From Actinomycetota bacterium (GTDB lineage: Bacteria > Actinomycetota > Acidimicrobiia > IMCC26256 > PALSA-610), in NCBI GenBank assembly GCA_005779345.1, contig SXJQ01000305.1:1-5092 (forward strand): a stretch of 5,092 bases of DNA, in the 5' to 3' direction. Every line of letters begins with the position of its first letter. The first letter of the stretch is position 1. Below are positions 1-5,092 of the stretch, one piece after another. A program made the translations under genes and the position numbers. Below the pieces are notes generated by a model, which saw only the letters and a list, made by a program, of their open reading frames with translations, did not search any database and had not been told where the DNA came from.

Positions 1-1
1 C

Positions 2-241
2 ATGGAACTTGCCAAACTAGTAGACAGCCTGCCGGCTGGCACCCCGCCCGCTGAGCGGCTGCTGGTGGAGCGCGCGCATGAGTTTGCTGCGCGCCAGCAC
101 GCGGGTCAGCTCACGGGGACGCCGGGCGGGGTCGGTGCCGCGCAGGATCCACCCCGTTGGCTGCGCGACGGCGACAACGTGGCGATCACGGTCGCGGGCG
201 TCGGTACGCTGCGAAACCCGATCCGGCGGACCGGCTCGTAA
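2..241 (+). CDS. C-terminal end of FAH-family hydrolase, fused in frame to a non-FAH N-terminal segment (partial or chimeric)
   Basis: The last ~43 codons (about 107-241) read as the C-terminus of the fumarylacetoacetate hydrolase / 2-keto-4-pentenoate hydratase family. They contain TGTPGGVG, then PPRWLRDGD, then GVGTLRNP, in the family's usual order and spacing. These enzymes bind a divalent metal and cleave or hydrate diketo acids in aromatic or amino-acid breakdown. The preceding ~36 residues do not look like FAH: the expected PGD turn just before TGTP is absent. Instead they contain ERAHEFAARQHAGQ, which resembles the first helix of RelA/SpoT- or MESH1-like HD hydrolases. Third-position GC is also lower there (25 of 36 codons, against 37 of 43 downstream). 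The ATG at position 2 is at the window edge, so the true start may lie outside. A complete FAH protein would be over 200 residues. The family call for the C-terminal part is firm; the nature of the N-terminal part is uncertain. Confidence 0.7.
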   Translation: MELAKLVDSLPAGTPPAERLLVERAHEFAARQHAGQLTGTPGGVGAAQDPPRWLRDGDNVAITVAGVGTLRNPIRRTGS

Positions 242-244
242 CAT
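239..244 (+). promoter_or_regulatory. Candidate -10 element (TAACAT) for leaderless transcription starting at GTG 252
   Basis: TAACAT fits the TAnnnT -10 consensus and overlaps the TAA stop of the upstream FAH frame. Seven bases separate it from a GTG at 252 that opens a short reading frame. The same hexamer-to-start distance is seen at the MBL and M20 genes in this window. No convincing -35 hexamer lies 16-18 bp upstream. This is inference from pattern alone. Confidence 0.3.
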
Positions 245-251
245 CTGCGAA

Positions 252-278
252 GTGACGACCTGGGTCTGGCCGAGGTGA
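252..278 (+). CDS. Possible leaderless mini-ORF (8 residues) upstream of the PAC2 gene
   Basis: GTG at 252 opens eight codons, read as MTTWVWPR when the GTG initiates, ending at TGA 276-278. The stop lies 16 bp before the PAC2 ATG. The only reasons to list it are its position exactly 7 nt after a TAnnnT hexamer and the known abundance of leaderless short upstream ORFs in actinobacteria. Two of eight residues are tryptophan, a rare amino acid, but the frame is too short for any coding statistics. It could be chance. If translated, it might couple translation to the downstream gene, whose own ribosome binding site is weak. Confidence 0.2.
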   Translation: MTTWVWPR

Positions 279-294
279 CCGCGGGATCGGCGAG

Positions 295-1314
295 ATGACG
301 AACTGGAGCGTCGAGCCGCCGCTGCGCGACCCCGTGCTCGTCGCGGCGTTCGAAGGCTGGAACGACGCAGCGAACGCGGCGACCGACGCCGTCCGGTTCT
401 TGATCCGACAGCTCAACGCGACCGACATCGGCGGCCTCGACGCCGAGGAGTACTTCGACTTCCAGGCCGCCCGGCCCCAAGTCGAGATCGTGCAGGGCGT
501 CGTGCGCAAGGTGCGCTGGCCGAGCACGCGGTTCGCGATCGCTCGCGTGCCGCGCGCCGAGCGGGATCTCGTCCTGGTACTCGGGGTCGAACCCAACCTC
601 CGCTGGCCGGCGTTCTGTCGAGCCGTCCTCGAGATGGCCACCGACCTGGGTTGCTCACTCGCGGTCACCCTCGGCGCGCTCCTCGGCGACTCGCCACACT
701 CGCGGCCCGTCGCGGTGACCGGCACCGCGAGCGACCCCGACCTCGCGCTGCGACTGGGGCTGGAACGCTCGCGCTACGAAGGCCCGACCGGCATCGTCGG
801 TGTGCTCACCGACGCGAGCCGCCGTGCCGGTCTCCCGACCGTGTCACTGTGGGCTCCCGTACCCCACTACGTCGCGACACCGCCGAGCCCGAAGGCCACC
901 CACGCGCTGCTCGCGCGATTCAGCGCGCTCACCGCGATCGCGCTCCCGCTGCAATCACTCGAGATCGCCGGGCGGGGCTGGCAACAGCACGTCGACGCGG
1001 CGATCGACGACGACGACATCCGCGCCTACGTCACCGAACTCGAACGCCGTCACGACGAACCGACGGTCGACGACGAGGAACCGATCGCCCGCAGCACCGA
1101 CGACGACGCAGTCGACTTCGACGACTGGGACGACTGGGACGACGGCGACGAGTGGGACGACGACCTCATCGGCGAACTCGTCGAAGAACTCGCCGACGAC
1201 GAAGACGAGGACGACGAGTTCGACGAAGACGAGTTGCCGTCGGGCGACGTCATCGCGCAGGAGTTGGAGCGATACCTGCGCGAACAGCGACCCGACGACG
1301 AGCCGCCGGCCTGA
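295..1314 (+). CDS. PAC2 (proteasome assembly chaperone) family protein with long acidic C-terminal tail
   Basis: The 339-residue product has the PAC2 family hallmark FEGWNDA at residues 19-25. It is followed by the alternating strands and helices of that fold, including the hydrophobic strand DLVLVLGVEP (91-100), GALLGDSPHSRP (127-138) and TGIVGVLTDA (165-174). Archaeal and eukaryotic relatives assist 20S proteasome assembly. Actinobacterial members such as M. tuberculosis Rv2125 and Rv2714 have no firmly established role, so the function here is inferred from family only. Residues 1 to about 250 form the domain. Residues 259-313 are extremely rich in Asp and Glu with three Trp (DDWDDWDD, DEWDDD), and a final charged helix (VIAQELERYLREQ, 319-331) closes the protein. 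ATG 295 is chosen because an in-frame TGA at 253-255 excludes an earlier start and no intervening start codon exists. Only a weak purine-rich stretch (GCGGGATCGGCGAG) precedes it. The gene lies 53 bp after the FAH stop and converges with the M20 gene, 7 bp between stop codons. Confidence 0.9.
   Translation: MTNWSVEPPLRDPVLVAAFEGWNDAANAATDAVRFLIRQLNATDIGGLDAEEYFDFQAARPQVEIVQGVVRKVRWPSTRFAIARVPRAERDLVLVLGVEPNLRWPAFCRAVLEMATDLGCSLAVTLGALLGDSPHSRPVAVTGTASDPDLALRLGLERSRYEGPTGIVGVLTDASRRAGLPTVSLWAPVPHYVATPPSPKATHALLARFSALTAIALPLQSLEIAGRGWQQHVDAAIDDDDIRAYVTELERRHDEPTVDDEEPIARSTDDDAVDFDDWDDWDDGDEWDDDLIGELVEELADDEDEDDEFDEDELPSGDVIAQELERYLREQRPDDEPPA
1120..1143 (+). repeat. 9-bp in-frame tandem repeat (GACGACTGG) in the PAC2 tail
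   Basis: Two exact copies of GACGACTGG plus a third partial GACGAC encode DDWDDWDD, residues 276-283 of the PAC2 protein. A diverged copy (GACGAGTGGGAC) follows at about 1147-1158. The unit is a multiple of three, so slippage would change tail length without shifting the frame. Confidence 0.75.
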
Positions 1315-1328
1315 ACCGGGCTCAGGCC
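1308..1328. terminator. Inverted repeat at the convergent gene ends, candidate bidirectional terminator
   Basis: GGCCTGA (1308-1314) and TCAGGCC (1322-1328) are perfect reverse complements with a 7-base loop, ACCGGGC. The TGA stop of the + strand PAC2 gene is the end of the left arm, and the TGA stop of the - strand M20 gene (TCA on +) is the start of the right arm. One hairpin would therefore form at the end of both transcripts. There is no T-tract on either side, so it is not a classical intrinsic terminator. T-poor hairpins are, however, common at gene ends in GC-rich actinobacteria. A competing pairing of GAGCC (1300-1304) with GGCTC (1319-1323) is also possible. Confidence 0.5.
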
Positions 1329-2662
1329 AGGAGGTCGTGCGCGACGGCCTCCCACAGTTGCGTCGACAACACGAGCGAATCGACGTCGACGCGCTCGTCG
1401 TTGCCATGGAACATCGTCGCGTAGTCCTCGAAGCTCAGGCGTTGGCTGAACAACCCGAACCCGTACGCGGTCGAGCCGGCACGTCGGAAGAACCGCGCGT
1501 CGGTCGCCCCGACGGTGAGGAACGGGACGAGCGCGGAACCAGCCACCAACTTGGAGGAGACTCGCCCCAACGCATCCCATAGCGGCGTGTCGCGCGGCGA
1601 AGCGGTCGACTCGTTGTCGTCGGATGACCGCACCTCGACCATCGGCAGCAGATCGCCGATCGCGTCGTCGAGCATCCGGGTGATGTCGGCGGCATCCTGA
1701 CCGGGCAAGGTCCGGATGTCGACGTCGATCGTGACCTCGTCGGGGATGACGTTCGTCTTCGTCCCGCCGTGGATGATCGTGGGGGCGAACGTCGTGTGCG
1801 TGCACGCGTGCGCCTGGCGCGCTATTCCCACGGGCAGCGCGCCGCAGAAGTCCCACAGTTCCGTCTCGTCGGTGAGCGGCGCCGCGATCTCTTCGGGGAA
1901 GATCCCGGTGACGAAGTCGCGCCAGGTGTCGTGGATCATCGTCGGCGGCCGGTACTCCGCGATCCGACGCACGATCTCGGCGGCGGTGACGAGCGCGTTG
2001 TCGGTGCGGAAGGGTTGGCTCGCGTGTCCCGGCGTGCCGCGCACCGTGATCCGGCACCAATAGCTGCCCTTCTCGCCGATGATCACCGGGAGTCGTGGCC
2101 CCGACGGGCTCGGCACCTGGAAGCCGCCCGACTCGGTGATGACGAAGTCGGCCATCACCGCGTCGCGCTCGGCGCGCAGCAGGTGATCGGCACCCCATTC
2201 GCCGAGGTTCTCCTCGTCGGCGACGCCCAGGTAGATCAGCGTGCCCTTCGGACGGAAGCCCGAGCGCGCCAACTGCTTGAACGCGACCGCCATGCTCGCC
2301 GTGAGGTTGAGCATGTCGACCGCGCCCCGTCCCCACACCTCACCGTCGACCAACTCGCCGCCGAACGGATCGCGGCTCCAACTCTCGGCGCTCACCGGGA
2401 CGACGTCGGTGTGGCCCATCAGCAACAAGGTCGGCGCCGCGGGGTCCGAGCCCTCGATACGCGCGACCACGTTGTCGCGACCCTCGAGCGCGCGAAAGCG
2501 CTCGACCTCGAGCCCCGAACCGCCCAGGTATTGCGCGAGCACGTCGGCGCTGCGCGACTCGTACCCGCTCTCGGGCGTGCCGTCGTTGACACACGCGTTG
2601 CGGATCAGGTGTTGCAGGAGGTCGGTGACCTCGTCGGCGATCGTGACGGTGTCGGCAGGCAC
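1322..2662 (-). CDS. M20-family metallopeptidase / amidohydrolase (ArgE/DapE/ACY1-like)
   Basis: The 446-residue product belongs to the two-zinc M20 peptidase family, which includes carboxypeptidases, dipeptidases, aminoacylases and DapE/ArgE deacylases. All expected active-site residues are visible: H84 and D86 in GHTDVVP, the bridging D116 in GRGAVDM, general base E150 and ligand E151 in VADEE, ligand E177 in VITESGG, and ligand H419 in MFHGNDE. The inserted dimerisation domain runs roughly from residue 192 to 320, with the conserved RGTPGHAS (208-215) and GGTKTNVIPDEV (299-310). GATDARFF (385-392) is the usual C-terminal glycine loop. Length and motif spacing are normal, there is no signal peptide, and the protein is probably cytoplasmic. 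The substrate cannot be decided. M. tuberculosis Rv2141c (annotated dapE2) looks like the same general type, but no dap gene is nearby, so a DapE name is not justified. The start is GTG 2662-2660. It lacks a Shine-Dalgarno sequence but sits 7 nt after a TAnnnT hexamer. The gene follows the MBL gene by 33 bp. Confidence 0.93.
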   Translation of the reverse strand: MPADTVTIADEVTDLLQHLIRNACVNDGTPESGYESRSADVLAQYLGGSGLEVERFRALEGRDNVVARIEGSDPAAPTLLLMGHTDVVPVSAESWSRDPFGGELVDGEVWGRGAVDMLNLTASMAVAFKQLARSGFRPKGTLIYLGVADEENLGEWGADHLLRAERDAVMADFVITESGGFQVPSPSGPRLPVIIGEKGSYWCRITVRGTPGHASQPFRTDNALVTAAEIVRRIAEYRPPTMIHDTWRDFVTGIFPEEIAAPLTDETELWDFCGALPVGIARQAHACTHTTFAPTIIHGGTKTNVIPDEVTIDVDIRTLPGQDAADITRMLDDAIGDLLPMVEVRSSDDNESTASPRDTPLWDALGRVSSKLVAGSALVPFLTVGATDARFFRRAGSTAYGFGLFSQRLSFEDYATMFHGNDERVDVDSLVLSTQLWEAVAHDLLA

Positions 2663-2669
2663 GCGCGGG

Positions 2670-2699
2670 AACCTAACCCGTCGCGGCTGGCGTCGTCAG
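2670..2699 (-). promoter_or_regulatory. Candidate promoter of the M20 gene, leaderless type
   Basis: On the - strand, CTGACG (2699-2694, 4 of 6 matches to TTGACA) is followed after 18 bp by TAGGTT (2675-2670), which fits TAnnnT. Seven bases (CCCGCGC) then lead to the GTG start at 2662. Transcription would begin at or next to the start codon, which explains the missing ribosome binding site. The -35 overlaps the stop codon of the MBL gene. It would give the M20 gene its own transcript inside the gene group. Confidence 0.4.
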
Positions 2700-3904
2700 G
2701 CGTGCTCGGCGACGCGGAACCAGAGCTGATCGTCTTGCCGCCAGCTCTCGGCCTCCCCCGCGTGGAGGAGGTGCATGAGGTGGGCGAAGGTCTCGCTCTC
2801 GGCCATCACGCCCCAGTGCCGCTTCGGGAACACCTCGCGGGCGAGCGTCTGGACCGACGCGGGACCGAGTGCCAGCGACGCGGAACGCAGCATCTCCATG
2901 CGCTCGTCGTGGTGCACCTTGATCGCTTCGACCCGACCGGGAACGTCGCTGAACACCGCACCGTGGGCCGGCAGGCCGAGCCGGACATCGGGGAGCCGCG
3001 CGACGAGATCGAGCGTCGCGAGGTAACTCTTCAACGAGTCGGCCTTCTGCACACCGGAGACGTGCGGCGTGATCGTCGGCAGCACGTGATCGCCCGACAG
3101 GAGCACGCCGTGTTCGGGATCGAAGAGGCAGAGGTGGTCGACGGTGTGACCCGGCGTGTGGACCGCCCACCACTCGCGCCCGGCGAGTTCGATCCGCTCG
3201 CCGTGATGCACGCGCTGAGTCGGCTCGGGCGGCGTGAACAGCAACCGCATCGCGCGGATCATCACCCGGCGCTTGAACGCGGGACCGGGGTTGTGGGTCC
3301 CCCACGGCGTCGGCGAACCCCACGGTCGACTCGTGGGCTCGGCCTCGTCGGTGTCGTCGTGCACGAGATCGGGTTCGTCGGCGATGGTCGGGATCTCGTC
3401 GGGGCTGACATCGAGTGCTTGCGCCACCGCGGCCGCTTCGAGTTCGAGCGAGCGCGCCTCGTGCTCGCTGATCGTGCGCGTCGCGCTCGGGCCCTTGACC
3501 GTCCAGGTGGAGAACGAGTGGTGCGTGACGAGCCGCGCACCACTCGTCTTGGCGATCCGGCCCGCACCCCCGAAGTGATCGGGGTGGGAGTGCGTAACGA
3601 TCACCGAGTGCACGTCTTTCACGCGGTAGCCCGCGGACTTCAGCCGGCTCGTCAACGCCTTCCAGCTCTGTGGGCCGGGGAGCCCCGGATCGACCACGGC
3701 GATCCCACGGTCGTCGATCAACCCGTACATGTTCACGTGGCCGAGGCCCGGCATCCAGATCGGGAGCTGCATGCGGATCACGCCCGGCGCGACCTCGAGG
3801 ATCTCGTCGTCGGCGGGGAGCTGTTCGGTCTTGACCGGCCGCGGGGCGGCGGGGTCGTTCGCTGCCGGCGGATGGTGATGATGCGAGTGGCCCGCCTGCG
3901 ACAT
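2696..3904 (-). CDS. MBL-fold (metallo-beta-lactamase superfamily) hydrolase with probable C-terminal winged-helix domain
   Basis: With the ATG at 3904 the product is 402 residues. It has the complete metal-binding signature of the superfamily: H105, H107, D109 and H110 in THSHPDHFGG, H253 in HTPGHTVDH, D272 in LLSGDH and H314 in LPAHG. Such enzymes hydrolyse thioesters, phosphodiesters, lactones or amides using two metal ions. The C-terminal part (about 325-402, with WGVMAESETFAHLMHLL) resembles the small winged-helix domain found after the MBL domain in LACTB2-like hydrolases, so a thioester or glyoxalase-II-like activity is plausible but unproven. There are 143 residues between H110 and H253, which implies a large lid insertion. 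The N-terminus has a histidine cluster (HSHHHH, 6-11). There is no signal peptide or membrane segment. A TTG at 3934 would add 10 residues but falls inside a palindromic operator and is disfavoured. ATG 3904 lies 7 nt after a TAnnnT hexamer. It is followed by the M20 gene on the same strand. Confidence 0.9.
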   Translation of the reverse strand: MSQAGHSHHHHPPAANDPAAPRPVKTEQLPADDEILEVAPGVIRMQLPIWMPGLGHVNMYGLIDDRGIAVVDPGLPGPQSWKALTSRLKSAGYRVKDVHSVIVTHSHPDHFGGAGRIAKTSGARLVTHHSFSTWTVKGPSATRTISEHEARSLELEAAAVAQALDVSPDEIPTIADEPDLVHDDTDEAEPTSRPWGSPTPWGTHNPGPAFKRRVMIRAMRLLFTPPEPTQRVHHGERIELAGREWWAVHTPGHTVDHLCLFDPEHGVLLSGDHVLPTITPHVSGVQKADSLKSYLATLDLVARLPDVRLGLPAHGAVFSDVPGRVEAIKVHHDERMEMLRSASLALGPASVQTLAREVFPKRHWGVMAESETFAHLMHLLHAGEAESWRQDDQLWFRVAEHA

Positions 3905-3911
3905 GGTCACG

Positions 3912-3917
3912 AATCTA
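3912..3917 (-). promoter_or_regulatory. Candidate -10 element (TAGATT) of the MBL gene, leaderless type
   Basis: On the - strand TAGATT (3917-3912) fits TAnnnT and is separated by 7 bases (CGTGACC) from ATG 3904-3902, the same spacing as at the M20 gene. No good -35 hexamer is seen 16-18 bp upstream. That region is occupied by the palindrome at 3918-3935, which directly abuts the hexamer. Confidence 0.4.
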
Positions 3918-3935
3918 CTTGACCGCCCGGTCAAG
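3918..3935. promoter_or_regulatory. Perfect 18-bp palindrome, candidate TetR-type operator of the MBL gene
   Basis: CTTGACCG-CC-CGGTCAAG has two 8-bp arms that are exact reverse complements around a 2-base centre. Size, symmetry and the GACCG/CGGTC half-site type fit operators of TetR/AcrR-family repressors. It lies in the 43-bp gap between the amidase stop (3948) and the MBL ATG (3904), immediately upstream of the candidate -10 element. A bound protein there would block RNA polymerase. The alternative is a terminator for the amidase transcript, but the following bases (TAGATTC on the - strand) contain no U-tract. The cognate regulator is not in this window. Confidence 0.5.
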
Positions 3936-3947
3936 CGACCCGGCGGC

Positions 3948-5092
3948 TCAGCTCGCGGCGCCGGTGAACGCCAGCGGGGCCAACTTCGGCCACGGACGCG
4001 TCCGTTCCGCGACCAGGCCGAGGGCGAGCACGAGGTCGTCGTCGTGACGGCGCGTCACCGCCTGCAATCCGATCGGCAATCCCTCACTCGAGATGGCGCA
4101 CGGGATGCTGACCCCGGGCTGGCCCGAGATGTTGAACGGCGCGGTGAACGGCACCGACCCCATCCCCCCGACCTCACGCTCGGCGATCACGGTGGGCGGC
4201 GGTCCCTCGGCCGCGAACGCAGTCGTGGCCGTCGTCGGCGTGAACAAGATGTCGATGTCGTCGAACGCCGCGTGGATCGCGCGCATGATCTCCTCACGAC
4301 GGCGATATGCACGCACGACATCGTCGATGCCGACGCGCTCGCACCACTCCATACCCCCGCGCACGACGGGCGTGAGTTCGTCGAACCGGCCGCGCGCGTG
4401 ATCGAGGTGATCGGCCGCCATCGCCAGCGACGACAACAGGCTCCACGCCATTCCCGGACGCGGGATCCGCACGTCGACGTCGACGACACGCAGGCCGGCC
4501 GCCGCCGCGAGGTCCATCGCCGCCACGCGCGTCTGCTCTTCGACCTCGGGGTCGGTGACAGCGAACCCCAGCGTGCTCGTCCACGCGGCACGCAGGCCAC
4601 GAAGCCGCGCGACCGGCTCACCCGACAACAAGGCGTCCTCGTAGCCGATCGTGGGGCGCGCGAGCGAGGTCGGGTCGTTGACCGTCGGTCCGGCGACGAT
4701 GTCGACGTAGCGCGCGGCATCGCGCACCGAGCGCGCCATCGGCCCCGGTACCGCGGTGAGCGACGCGTCGAACGCGTCGGGTGCGCTGCCGACCCGGCCG
4801 AACGTGACCTTGAACCCGAACAACCCGCTGTACGCGGAGGGGATCCGAATCGAGCCGCCGCCGTCGCTCCCCGTCGCGATGGGTACCTGTCCGCTCGCGA
4901 CCGCGGCGGCCGACCCACCCGACGACCCGCCCGGGGTCCGCTCCGGATTCCACGGATTCCGCGACGTGCCGTGCACGTGGGTTCGCGTCCAGTTGATCGA
5001 ACCGAACTCCGGTGCGGTCGTCTTGCCGACGACGATCGCTCCCGCGGCGCGCAACCGCGCAACCTCGGTGCAGTCGGCCTCGGCGATCCGAC
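3948..5092 (-). CDS. Amidase-signature family enzyme, N-terminus beyond the right edge (partial)
   Basis: About 380 codons are present. The frame is open through the right edge, where codons upstream of the TTG at 5054-5052 continue the family pattern (IAEADCTEVARLRAAGAIVVGKT). Amidase-signature enzymes hydrolyse amide bonds with a Ser-cisSer-Lys triad. Two members of the triad are visible: the cis-Ser in TPGGSSGG (codon 4925-4923) and the nucleophile Ser in GSDGGGSIR (codon 4853-4851). They are 24 residues apart, as in fatty acid amide hydrolase (Ser217/Ser241). The catalytic Lys normally lies upstream of the visible part and should be in the missing ~80-100 residues. The C-terminal region has the usual FTAPFNISGQPGVSIPC and GLPIGLQAV motifs and ends in a normal place, so the 3' end is intact. 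There is no GatB or GatC neighbour and the tail is not GatA-like, so a catabolic or general amidase is more likely than the tRNA amidotransferase subunit. The substrate is unknown. Confidence 0.93.
   Translation of the reverse strand, partial: RIAEADCTEVARLRAAGAIVVGKTTAPEFGSINWTRTHVHGTSRNPWNPERTPGGSSGGSAAAVASGQVPIATGSDGGGSIRIPSAYSGLFGFKVTFGRVGSAPDAFDASLTAVPGPMARSVRDAARYVDIVAGPTVNDPTSLARPTIGYEDALLSGEPVARLRGLRAAWTSTLGFAVTDPEVEEQTRVAAMDLAAAAGLRVVDVDVRIPRPGMAWSLLSSLAMAADHLDHARGRFDELTPVVRGGMEWCERVGIDDVVRAYRRREEIMRAIHAAFDDIDILFTPTTATTAFAAEGPPPTVIAEREVGGMGSVPFTAPFNISGQPGVSIPCAISSEGLPIGLQAVTRRHDDDLVLALGLVAERTRPWPKLAPLAFTGAAS

Noticed and set aside
60..130. A frameshift in a normal FAH gene as the explanation for the odd N-terminal segment
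   Set aside because: I read all three + frames upstream of TGTPGGVG and none gives the expected FAH sequence with the PGD turn. The other two frames also contain stop codons nearby, so a simple frameshift does not restore the family pattern.
17..244. A 75-codon - strand frame opposite the FAH C-terminus
   Set aside because: It is antisense to conserved FAH motifs, has no recognisable domain and shows Arg-rich shadow composition.
1120..1233. GAC-rich repeat region as a CRISPR array or structural DNA repeat
   Set aside because: The repeats are short, in frame and encode Asp/Trp/Glu. There are no spacers or regularly spaced identical repeats of CRISPR size.
651..1424. A 257-codon Arg-rich + strand frame over the PAC2 gene
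   Set aside because: It is a +1-type shadow of the PAC2 frame with extreme Arg content and no recognisable motif.
1050..2336. A 428-codon open frame on the - strand overlapping the M20 gene and the PAC2 tail
   Set aside because: It ends in a poly-Ser stretch that is simply the reverse reading of the GAC repeats in the PAC2 tail, and the rest is a shifted frame of the M20 gene.
1769..3922. A 717-codon open frame on the + strand opposite the MBL and M20 genes
   Set aside because: It is antisense to two genes with complete catalytic motifs, has an Arg/His/Asp-rich composition typical of a high-GC shadow frame, and shows no domain of its own.
3905..3934. Extended MBL start at TTG 3934 (10 extra residues)
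   Set aside because: The TTG is inside the perfect palindrome and upstream of the candidate -10 element. The ATG at 3904 is a better codon and fits the leaderless spacing.

Overview
This is a very GC-rich window whose coding frames end almost every codon in G or C. It uses GTG as well as ATG starts and carries a PAC2-family protein of the kind found in Actinobacteria. An actinobacterium is the best guess, perhaps a deep-branching one such as an acidimicrobial lineage, but no rRNA or marker gene is present to fix the taxonomy.

Layout. On the + strand there is the C-terminal end of a fumarylacetoacetate hydrolase (FAH) family enzyme (about 107-241). It is joined in frame to an unrelated-looking upstream segment (2-about 106). 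A 9-codon mini-ORF follows (252-278, including stop), then a complete PAC2-family gene with a long Asp/Trp/Glu-rich tail (295-1314). On the - strand, converging on the PAC2 gene, three genes are transcribed right to left: an amidase-signature enzyme cut off by the right edge (5092-3948), an MBL-fold metallo-hydrolase (3904-2696), and an M20-family metallopeptidase (2662-1322). The two convergent groups meet at 1312-1324, where a perfect inverted repeat contains both stop codons. There is no gene-free stretch longer than 300 bases, and I saw no tRNA, rRNA, CRISPR array, insertion sequence or attachment site.

How the genes may work together. Amidase, MBL hydrolase and M20 peptidase are three hydrolases in one closely spaced, co-directional group (gaps of 43 and 33 bp), which suggests a peptide- or amide-degrading function. 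Substrates cannot be read from the sequence. A perfect 18-bp palindrome of TetR-operator type lies just upstream of the MBL start. Both the MBL and M20 starts have a TAnnnT -10-like hexamer exactly 7 nt before the start codon, which fits leaderless transcripts. The group may therefore be several short transcription units rather than one simple operon.

I did not find a clearly new biological system. The points most worth checking are the in-frame mosaic at the left edge, the operator plus leaderless promoter arrangement, the acidic tail of the PAC2 protein, and the stop-codon palindrome at the convergent junction.
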